Shown one piece after another: positions 1-5,174 of a stretch of DNA of 5,174 nt. A model generated the notes under the pieces. The model ran no database searches, was not told the DNA's origin, and was given only the letters and a program-made list of their open reading frames with translations. Origin of the DNA: JAHJRJ01 sp037443685 (lineage in GTDB: Bacteria > Bacteroidota > Ignavibacteria > UBA10030 > BY39). How positions within the stretch are numbered: the stretch's first letter is position 1; each line of letters starts with the position of its first letter. The position numbers and the translations under genes are program-made. The DNA lies in the NCBI GenBank assembly GCA_037443685.1, contig JBBINX010000112.1, forward strand, positions 1 to 5,174. The letters run 5' to 3'.

Positions 1-2569
1 TAATCTCATCTCGAAGTTTATCGTCTTTCATCTCGAATAATGTTAATTGTACTTCGGCAGGTGCGATTCGACCTTTCACCCTTTCACTTTTACCTTCATC
101 GTGTAAAGTCAATTCTGAACCTTCAAGATTTTTTAAAATATCCTTTGCCCTATTTGTTACTTCGTCGGGCAAGCCAGCCATTTGAGCTACCTGAATTCCA
201 TATGAATGGTCGGCAAAACCAGGAGTAACTTTGTGTAGGAAAATTACTTTATCGCCGTATTCACGCACATCAACTTTGTAGTTTTTAATTCGTGGATATA
301 AATCGGCAAGCTCATTTAATTCGTGGTAATGTGTAGCGAACAAAGTTTTTGCACCGATATTGTTGTGAAGATATTCTGTTAATGCCCACGCAATGCTAAT
401 TCCGTCGAAAGTACTTGTGCCTCGGCCCACTTCATCCAATAGAATCAAACTTTTTGGAGTTGCGGTGTTTACAATATGAGCCGCTTCATGCATCTCGACT
501 AAAAATGTACTTTCACCCGAAGCAATGTTGTCGCTAGCTCCAACGCGTGTAAAAATTTTATCAACGATACCTATATGTGCTTTCTTTGCAGGAACAAAAC
601 TACCAATCTGTGCGAGTAGAACGATTAAACCAACTTGGCGAAGATAACTTGATTTACCGCTCATATTCGGTCCAGTAATAATCAGAATCTGATTTTCTTC
701 GTTAATTAAGTATGTATCATTCGGAGTATATTGATCGCCGGGTGGCAGTAGTTTTTCGATTACGGGGTGTCTTCCGTCAACAATTTCAAGTTTCGTCCCG
801 GTGTCAATTTCAGGATAGTTGTATTCATTCTCAATTGCCACTTCGGCAAGTGATTCGAATGAATCCAGCATTGCAATAAGCTGTGCATTCATTTGAATGG
901 TTTCAACGTGTTCAGCGGCTTTTAGTCTGATCTCGTTGAATATTTGTGTTTCGAGTAAAAGAATTTTCTCTTCTGCGTTGAGTATTTTTTCTTCGTATTC
1001 TTTGAGTTCGGGAGTAATATATCGCTCAGCATTAGTGAGCGTTTGTTTTCGTATATAGTCACTGGGTATTTTTTCTTTGTGGGTATTAGTTACTTCGATA
1101 TAATAACCGAACACATTGTTAAAACCGACCTTCAACGAGTTGATTCCTGTTCGTTCGCGTTCTCTTTGCTGTTGTTGAGCAATCCAACCTTTGCCGTTAA
1201 AAGCTATTTCTCTCAATTCATCCAATTCAGAGTTGCATCCGTTTTTAATAACGCCACCATCAACTAGTGATATAGGCGGATCTTTTGTAATTGTTTTTGA
1301 TATATCATCTATCAATTCTGTTAGTGGTGTCAAACCATTGCCTATCTTTAATAAATTTCCCGACTGAACATTCACGATAGCTGATTTCAGATTTTCAATT
1401 TCGGATAAATTATTTTTCAGTGCAATTAATTCTCTTGGATTAGATCTGCCTGTACATATTTTTGTAATAAGCCGTTCTAAATCTCCAAAGCGTGCCAGTA
1501 TTGAACTGACTATTTTACGAGTTTCAGGTTTTTGTGTTAGTTCACTCACAGCAGCCAGTTTTGCTTTTATCGATTCAACTGACTTGAGCGGCTGATTAAT
1601 CCATTTCTTTAGTAAACGGCCACCCATCGGTGTTTTTGTCTTATCTAAAACCCAAAATAGTGTTCCTTCTTCATTTCCTTCTACAGATTTTGTAATTTCT
1701 AAATTACGTTTCGTCGAAGGGTCGAGAATAATGTAATCATTAGTGTTATGAGGATAGATACGTTTGATGTGAAGAATATTTGTCTTTTGAGTTTCTTGCA
1801 GGTAGTTCATTACGGCGCCAGCAGCAATAACACCAGTTCTGAATTCTTCAATTCCGTACCCCTTAAGCGTTTGAGTTTTAAAATGATTTATAAGTAACTC
1901 ATAACTGTAATCGTAATTAAAAATCCAATCATCTAATTTTGTGAAGACACCTCTATAACTATCTTTGAGTAAACTATTAATTGATTCGAAATCTCGTTTT
2001 TGAACAATAATTTCAGAAGGATTGAACGATTGAATTTGATCTTTTAAATTCCTTAGGAGAAATTCGCTTACCCCAAATTCTGCAGTTGAAACATCAACAA
2101 AAGCGAACCCAACTGTGTCGTTGCTCGTAATGAGAGGTGAGGGGAAATGTATCGCTGCTAAATAATTATTTTGTTTTGTCTCTAAAATTTTTTCCGAAAA
2201 TGAAACTCCCGGTGTTACAACTTCGATCACATCCCGTTTAACAATGCCTTTGGCAAATTTTGGGTCTTCTAATTGTTCGCAAATAGCAACTCGTTTTCCG
2301 GCTTTTAGAAATTTAGGCAAATATGTATCGAGTGCGTGATAAGGAAAACCAGCGAGTGGAGTTTCACGCTGTGTTCCGTTACCCCGCTTCGTAAGTGTGA
2401 TGCCAAGAACTTTTGCAGTTATAATGGCGTCGTCGTTGAAAGTTTCATAGAAATCGCCCATGCGGAAAAGCAATATCGTATCAGGATATTTCGCTTTAAC
2501 CTGCTGATATTGGCGCATCAGCGGTGTAGTTTGCGTCTTATTTTTAGATTTTTGTTCTAACAAACTCAT
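1..2569 (-). CDS. mutS: DNA mismatch repair protein MutS (3' end cut by window edge)
   Basis: MutS binds base mismatches and small loops in newly replicated DNA and, through ATP-driven clamp sliding, recruits MutL to start repair. Reading leftward from ATG at 2569, about 856 codons are open to the window edge. The mismatch-reading Phe-x-Glu motif is residues 40-42 in RMGDFYETF, and PLAGFPYHAL follows. The connector, lever and clamp domains fill the middle. The C-terminal ATPase has Walker A GPNMSGKSS at 633-641, the GESTF signature at 685-689, Walker B LLLDEVGRGTS with D712 and E713, and ATHYHEL with H747. A beta-clamp-binding type motif, QLTLF, sits at 841-845. The start is firm: an in-frame TAA lies two codons upstream and the next ATG is codon 18. 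E. coli MutS has 853 residues, so only a short C-terminal piece, probably the oligomerisation helices, is missing. No Shine-Dalgarno is seen. All catalytic motifs are intact and no frameshift was found. It is divergent from truA. Confidence 0.98.
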   Translation of the reverse strand, partial: MSLLEQKSKNKTQTTPLMRQYQQVKAKYPDTILLFRMGDFYETFNDDAIITAKVLGITLTKRGNGTQRETPLAGFPYHALDTYLPKFLKAGKRVAICEQLEDPKFAKGIVKRDVIEVVTPGVSFSEKILETKQNNYLAAIHFPSPLITSNDTVGFAFVDVSTAEFGVSEFLLRNLKDQIQSFNPSEIIVQKRDFESINSLLKDSYRGVFTKLDDWIFNYDYSYELLINHFKTQTLKGYGIEEFRTGVIAAGAVMNYLQETQKTNILHIKRIYPHNTNDYIILDPSTKRNLEITKSVEGNEEGTLFWVLDKTKTPMGGRLLKKWINQPLKSVESIKAKLAAVSELTQKPETRKIVSSILARFGDLERLITKICTGRSNPRELIALKNNLSEIENLKSAIVNVQSGNLLKIGNGLTPLTELIDDISKTITKDPPISLVDGGVIKNGCNSELDELREIAFNGKGWIAQQQQRERERTGINSLKVGFNNVFGYYIEVTNTHKEKIPSDYIRKQTLTNAERYITPELKEYEEKILNAEEKILLLETQIFNEIRLKAAEHVETIQMNAQLIAMLDSFESLAEVAIENEYNYPEIDTGTKLEIVDGRHPVIEKLLPPGDQYTPNDTYLINEENQILIITGPNMSGKSSYLRQVGLIVLLAQIGSFVPAKKAHIGIVDKIFTRVGASDNIASGESTFLVEMHEAAHIVNTATPKSLILLDEVGRGTSTFDGISIAWALTEYLHNNIGAKTLFATHYHELNELADLYPRIKNYKVDVREYGDKVIFLHKVTPGFADHSYGIQVAQMAGLPDEVTNRAKDILKNLEGSELTLHDEGKSERVKGRIAPAEVQLTLFEMKDDKLRDEI

Positions 2570-2597
2570 CTGTTAAATTAAGTGTACATTCTCAACT

Positions 2598-2625
2598 ATT
2601 AAAATAAACGCAAAATCAACGTCAA
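2598..2625 (-). promoter_or_regulatory. Candidate mutS promoter
   Basis: On the minus strand, TTGACG (2625-2620) and TTTAAT (2603-2598) are separated by 16 bases. Each box differs from the sigma70 consensus at one position. Initiation would fall near 2591, giving a leader of about 20 nt before the mutS ATG at 2569. The surroundings are very AT-rich, so chance matches are common, and if the host uses the Bacteroidota primary sigma factor this consensus may not be the relevant one. Confidence 0.35.
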
Positions 2626-2654
2626 AATCAATTAATCACAATCATTTTATCTGC

Positions 2655-2686
2655 TTTGCTTTACTATTTAATTTTTCTTAATATTG
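2655..2686 (+). promoter_or_regulatory. Candidate truA promoter of Bacteroidota type
   Basis: TTTG at 2655-2658 is followed 20 bases later by TAATATTG at 2679-2686. The second box matches five of the six fixed positions of the Bacteroidota -7 element TAnnTTTG, and the spacing is as expected for the -33/-7 pair. The same bases can be read as a weak sigma70 pair, TTGCTT-17-TAATAT. Either reading puts initiation at about 2690-2693, almost on the truA ATG, which implies a leaderless or nearly leaderless message. Confidence 0.4.
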
Positions 2687-2692
2687 TTTACA

Positions 2693-3481
2693 ATGTCACG
2701 ATTTAAACTTTACATAGAATACGAAGGTACACGCTACAGCGGCTGGCAGATTCAGAAAAACGCCCGAACTGTGCAGGGAGAAATCCTCGGAGCGGCGATA
2801 AAAATCTTTAAAACAAGAGAAATTGAAATTTATGGTTCGGGCAGAACGGATGCCGGTGTGCATGCCCTTTTGCAAGTAGCTCACCTTGACGTAAGCACTA
2901 TGCTCGCTCCCGAGATCATAAAAATAAAATTGAACGATGAACTTCCCACTGACATCAATATTATTGAAATTGAAAAAGTCGCCAAGCAATTTCACGCTCG
3001 TCACGATGCTATAGCCCGCAGTTATTTGTATCAAATCTCTCGAAGAAGAACAGCATTCGGAAAACGTTATGTTTGGTGGTTGAAAGATGAACTCGATTTT
3101 AAGAAAATGCAGGAAGCTTCTAAACTGTTCGTCGGCTTGAAAAATTTGCAATCCTTTACAGCCGATGATCCTGATGAAAAATCTACTAAAGTATTGATTA
3201 CAGAAATAGAAATGAAAGAAACAGGCAACCTGATACTCGTTCGGATTTATGGGTCTCACTTCCTGTGGAAACTCGTTCGTCAAATAATAGGAGTGATTGT
3301 AGAAGTGGGGAGGGGAAATCTTACCCTTGATAAAGTACAGCATTACGTGAAAATAAAATCCGATGAGCCGGCAAAGTTTACAGCACCACCTTCAGGATTA
3401 TTTTTAGAACGTGTGTATTATCACGGAGATAAAAGAATCGATAAAATTGAACCCGTATTAAACTTAGTTCAATTATGTTAA
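2693..3481 (+). CDS. truA: tRNA pseudouridine(38-40) synthase TruA
   Basis: TruA isomerises uridine to pseudouridine at positions 38, 39 and 40 of the tRNA anticodon arm in the cytoplasm, which stabilises the stem and supports reading-frame maintenance. The 262-residue product is close to the 270 of E. coli TruA. The N-terminus reads YEGTRYSGWQIQ (residues 10-21). The catalytic loop GSGRTDAGVHA (48-58) carries the nucleophile D53. FHARHDA (100-106) and RSYLY (109-113) hold the conserved Tyr next to the active site. GSHFLWKLVRQIIG (187-200) is the C-terminal RNA/uridine-binding motif, and the protein closes with PPSGLFLERVYY. I chose ATG 2693 over an in-frame TTG at 2684 because homologues begin close to the SRFKLYIEYEG segment and the TTG lies inside the likely -7 box. 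No Shine-Dalgarno precedes it. It may be co-transcribed with the downstream protease gene. Confidence 0.97.
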   Translation: MSRFKLYIEYEGTRYSGWQIQKNARTVQGEILGAAIKIFKTREIEIYGSGRTDAGVHALLQVAHLDVSTMLAPEIIKIKLNDELPTDINIIEIEKVAKQFHARHDAIARSYLYQISRRRTAFGKRYVWWLKDELDFKKMQEASKLFVGLKNLQSFTADDPDEKSTKVLITEIEMKETGNLILVRIYGSHFLWKLVRQIIGVIVEVGRGNLTLDKVQHYVKIKSDEPAKFTAPPSGLFLERVYYHGDKRIDKIEPVLNLVQLC

Positions 3482-3493
3482 AAAAAATAATCA

Positions 3494-3514
3494 CGAATGC
3501 CGAATATCGAATTT
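3494..3514 (+). repeat. Three-unit degenerate heptamer repeat (CGAATNN)
   Basis: Three consecutive 7-base units, CGAATGC, CGAATAT and CGAATTT, fill 3494-3514 in the 67-bp gap between truA and the M48 gene. The first five bases are identical in all three units and only the last two vary. It is too short to call a functional element. It could be a remnant of a longer heptamer array. The 9-mer GAATATCGA from its middle recurs at 5076-5084. Confidence 0.5.
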
Positions 3515-3548
3515 GCCCATAGCGGATAAATTGTGAATTTAAAATTAT

Positions 3549-4784
3549 ATGAATACTTACGCTATAATAATATTAGTTGCTTTACTATTTGAATATATTT
3601 TAAATCTCGCTACCGATCTATTGAATTTAAAAACACTCTCAGCAAAACTTCCCAAAGAATTTGAAAGTATTTATGAAGAAGAGACTTACAAAAAATCTCA
3701 ATCATACACACGCGCAAAGACAACCTTTGGAATTATCGAATCGAGTTTTAGTCTGACTATTACAATGTTGTTCTGGTTTTTGAGTGGTTTTAATTATCTC
3801 GATCTCATTGTGCGGGATTTGCAATTAGGAACTATTTTTACCGGAATATTTTACATTGGTATTTTAATACTGATACGCTCAATCCTATCTTTGCCTTTCA
3901 GTATTTATTCGATATTTGTAATTGAAGAACGATTTGGATTCAACAAAACTACACCCAAAGTATTTATCACCGATCTTGCAAAGGGAATATTGCTGTCGAT
4001 TGTGCTAGGAGTTCCGCTTCTGATTGGGATTTTAGCATTGTTCGAAAATGCCGGCCCGTTTGCATGGTTATACTGTTGGATAACAGCAACGGGTTTCGTG
4101 CTTTTTATACAGTTTATAGCTCCGACCTGGATAATGCCCCTTTTCAATAAATTTACTCCTCTTGAAACAGGTCTGTTGAAGGAAGCAATTCTTTCTTATG
4201 CTCATTCTGTAAATTATTCTTTGCGCGATGTTTATGTGATGGATGGCTCAAAACGTTCCAGCAAATCGAATGCTTTCTTTACGGGATTTGGGAAGAACAA
4301 ACGCATCGCCCTTTTTGATACCTTAATTCAGAAACATACAATCCCAGAATTGGTTGCTGTTCTTGCCCACGAAATTGGCCATTACAAAAAGCATCATATA
4401 ATTCAGGGAATGATAATTAGTGTTTTACATATGGGAATCATGTTCTTTATGTTGTCGATTTTCGTTACTCAACGTGGATTATTCGAAGCGTTTTATATGG
4501 AGAATGTTTCTATTTATGCAGGCCTGTTGTTCTTCGGAATGCTTTTTAGTCCGCTTGAGTTTGTTCTCTCGTTAGCTATGAACGCTTTGTCGCGGAAAAA
4601 TGAGTACGAAGCAGATAGGTTTGCTGTTGTTACAACAAAATCACCGAAACCATTCATTGATGCTATAATAAAACTCTCAAAGGATAACCTTTCGCACTTG
4701 ACCCCTCATCCGTTCTATGTTAAGATTAATTATTCGCATCCGCCTGTGGTTGAGAGGATAAAAGAAATTAAAAATCAAAAATAA
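3549..4784 (+). CDS. M48 family membrane zinc metalloprotease, Ste24/CAAX protease type
   Basis: This is an integral membrane endopeptidase of family M48A. Eukaryotic Ste24/ZMPSTE24 trims prenylated CAAX proteins; bacterial members have no such known substrate and are thought to act on membrane or misfolded proteins. The 411 residues show hydrophobic segments at roughly 4-26, 62-82, 94-124, 143-165 and 172-198 (the M48 N-terminal domain), then the catalytic part with two more at about 286-306 and 322-346, matching the seven helices of Ste24. The zinc motif HEIGH is 274-278 (ligands H274 and H278, catalytic E275). The third ligand is E352 in SRKNEYEAD (348-356), with D356 also conserved. RSSKSNAFF (236-244), KRIALFDTL (251-259) and the C-terminal NYSHPPVVERI (394-404) are typical family blocks. 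All catalytic residues are present. There is no clear Shine-Dalgarno and no better upstream start. It lies 67 bp after truA and is followed by a terminator. HtpX is shorter with fewer helices, so it fits less well. Confidence 0.94.
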   Translation: MNTYAIIILVALLFEYILNLATDLLNLKTLSAKLPKEFESIYEEETYKKSQSYTRAKTTFGIIESSFSLTITMLFWFLSGFNYLDLIVRDLQLGTIFTGIFYIGILILIRSILSLPFSIYSIFVIEERFGFNKTTPKVFITDLAKGILLSIVLGVPLLIGILALFENAGPFAWLYCWITATGFVLFIQFIAPTWIMPLFNKFTPLETGLLKEAILSYAHSVNYSLRDVYVMDGSKRSSKSNAFFTGFGKNKRIALFDTLIQKHTIPELVAVLAHEIGHYKKHHIIQGMIISVLHMGIMFFMLSIFVTQRGLFEAFYMENVSIYAGLLFFGMLFSPLEFVLSLAMNALSRKNEYEADRFAVVTTKSPKPFIDAIIKLSKDNLSHLTPHPFYVKINYSHPPVVERIKEIKNQK

Positions 4785-4849
4785 AATTTCAAAAATACTA
4801 ATAATTTAATCAAAACAACCCCGTAGGGGTGTTGGTTTTTTTTGAAATT
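4785..4849. repeat. 11-bp perfect inverted repeat enclosing the terminator
   Basis: AATTTCAAAAA at 4785-4795 begins on the base after the protease stop codon. It is exactly complementary to TTTTTGAAATT at 4839-4849. The 43 bases between contain a smaller GC hairpin, so the segment can form nested stems. The right arm uses part of the T-tract of the terminator, so the outer and inner foldings partly compete. It could be an extended terminator structure or the footprint of a small inserted element. Confidence 0.55.
4812..4843 (+). terminator. Rho-independent terminator after the M48 gene
   Basis: CCCC (4819-4822), loop GTA and GGGG (4826-4829) form a compact GC stem. The stem can extend outward with bulges by pairing AAAACAA on the left with TGTTGGTTTT on the right, and eight T residues follow at 4836-4843. 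The position, 35 bases past the stop codon at 4784, is right for ending a truA-M48 transcript. On the opposite strand the T-tract is poor, so it should work mainly rightward. Confidence 0.7.
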
Positions 4850-4854
4850 ACACG

Positions 4855-4906
4855 AAGCTCAATGAAAATTGAATCGGAAGCGATTCTAAAATTTAGGCGT
4901 TAGCTT
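4855..4906 (+). other. Compact multi-hairpin segment, possible structured RNA or repeat
   Basis: An outer pair AAGCT (4855-4859) / AGCTT (4902-4906) encloses two back-to-back hairpins without unpaired bases between them. One is CAAT-GAAA-ATTG (4860-4871), with a GNRA-type tetraloop. The other is AATCG-GAAG-CGATT (4872-4885), extendable by one G-C pair if the first is shortened. A 16-base linker, including the 11-base near-palindrome CTAAAATTTAG (4886-4896), closes the form. An alternative fold pairs AAATT (4866-4870) with AATTT (4890-4894). I do not recognise a known RNA family; short AT-rich stems like these can arise by chance. Confidence 0.3.
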
Positions 4907-4921
4907 ATTAAAAAGACAATA

Positions 4922-5012
4922 TTTAACGCACAGGACACCAAGAAGGTGCAAAGTTACCGAAAAGATCAATAGCGTTTAGGCCTTTGCGTAACCTTTGATA
5001 CTTTGCGTTAAA
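4922..5012. repeat. Imperfect inverted repeat built of GCAAAG/CTTTGC words
   Basis: The ends TTTAACGCACAG (4922-4933) and CTTTGCGTTAAA (5001-5012) are reverse complements at 11 of 12 positions. Inside, the left half carries further CCAAG and GCAAAG words and the right half carries CTTTG at 4982, 4993 and 5001, so the complementarity continues loosely inward. The pattern is that of a dispersed intergenic repeat of the kind I recall from environmental bacterial genomes, or a small non-autonomous element. It has no coding capacity. Confidence 0.6.
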
Positions 5013-5020
5013 AAAAATGC

Positions 5021-5048
5021 ATCATAAAGAGCACTTATTTTTTGTCAA
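5021..5048 (-). promoter_or_regulatory. Sigma70-like promoter pointing left into the repeat region
   Basis: On the minus strand, TTGACA (5048-5043) is a full -35 consensus and TATGAT (5026-5021) matches five of six -10 bases, with a 16-base spacer. Initiation would be near 5014, right at the edge of the inverted repeat at 4922-5012. No open reading frame of useful size follows on that strand, so the product would be a noncoding transcript running toward the 3' end of the protease gene. It may be a chance match in AT-rich DNA. Confidence 0.3.
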
Positions 5049-5174
5049 CCTCTTTTTTCGTACAGCACATCCATTGAATATCGAGCCCGTCGAACTATAT
5101 GGCTGTGCGATCCAAATCCGTTTTGTTTTCTTCACAATTTCTTCTTAAAATAAAATCAATGAAACTCGGCAATC
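5049..5174. other. Unassigned right edge; possible 3' end of a leftward gene
   Basis: Nothing certain is visible here. On the minus strand one frame is open from the window edge to a TAG at 5097-5095, about 25 codons including FIDFILRRN and NKTDLDRTAI. After the TAG the same frame stays open for 22 more codons (FDGLDIQWMCCTKKEVDKK plus three preceding the next stop is not exceeded) and closes with a TAA that overlaps the promoter-like -35 box region. It could be the tail of a convergent gene, a decayed gene with an internal stop, or noncoding DNA. Such a short open stretch is not significant in AT-rich sequence. Confidence 0.12.

Noticed and set aside
40..228. Plus-strand open frame within mutS (similarly 1043-1267 and 2336-2560)
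   Set aside because: All three are opposite the intact mutS reading frame, short, and without recognisable protein features.
2684..2692. TTG as an alternative truA start, adding three residues
   Set aside because: The extra residues are outside the conserved N-terminus, no ribosome binding site supports the TTG, and it overlaps the predicted -7 box. ATG at 2693 is preferred.
2696..3343. Antisense open frame of 215 codons opposite truA
   Set aside because: It lies wholly inside truA, which has every family motif. The antisense product shows no recognisable domain and is rich in Phe, Tyr and Ser, as expected for the complement of an AT-rich gene.
3513..3548. A separate promoter for the M48 gene starting from TTGCCC at 3513
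   Set aside because: No acceptable -10 or -7 box lies at the right distance; co-transcription with truA is simpler.
3905..4147. Antisense open frame of 80 codons inside the M48 gene
   Set aside because: It is a shadow of the protease coding frame with no recognisable domain or start signal.
5080..5105. GTTCGAC-like T-loop word on the minus strand suggesting a tRNA
   Set aside because: No acceptor stem, anticodon arm or CCA-compatible end can be built around it.
5017..5148. Plus-strand mini-frame of 43 codons beginning at ATG 5017
   Set aside because: It has no ribosome binding site and no recognisable motif. It overlaps the opposite-strand open frame and promoter-like site, and an open stretch of this length is not rare by chance.

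Overview
The window is AT-rich bacterial chromosome with three conserved housekeeping-type genes and a roughly 390-base 3' tail without a convincing gene. It most resembles Bacteroidota/Ignavibacteria-type DNA. None of the three start codons has a clear purine-rich Shine-Dalgarno sequence, the best promoter in front of truA fits the Bacteroidota TTTG/TAnnTTTG pattern better than the E. coli consensus, and the intergenic DNA holds short dispersed-repeat-like elements. This placement is inferred from style, not from a search.

Layout: (1) complement 1-2569 is mutS, the DNA mismatch recognition ATPase, complete at its N-terminus and cut by the window edge a few tens of residues before its expected end. 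(2) 2570-2692 is a 123-bp divergent promoter region serving mutS to the left and truA to the right. (3) 2693-3481 is truA, tRNA pseudouridine(38-40) synthase. (4) 3482-3548 is a short gap with a degenerate heptamer repeat. (5) 3549-4784 is a seven-helix membrane zinc protease of the Ste24/CAAX protease type (family M48). (6) 4785-5174 is intergenic. It holds a rho-independent terminator nested in a larger inverted repeat, a compact multi-hairpin segment, an imperfect inverted repeat built from GCAAAG/CTTTGC words, and a good sigma70-like promoter pointing left. The last 120 bases hold nothing certain.

The genes are not an obvious pathway. MutS protects DNA, TruA modifies the tRNA anticodon arm, and the M48 protease works in the membrane. 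truA and the protease share a strand with a 67-bp gap and may be co-transcribed up to the terminator after 4784; mutS is transcribed away from them. No defence system, CRISPR array, complete insertion sequence, rRNA or tRNA is visible. The most interesting material is the cluster of structured repeat elements at 4785-5048 and the apparent near-leaderless start of truA.
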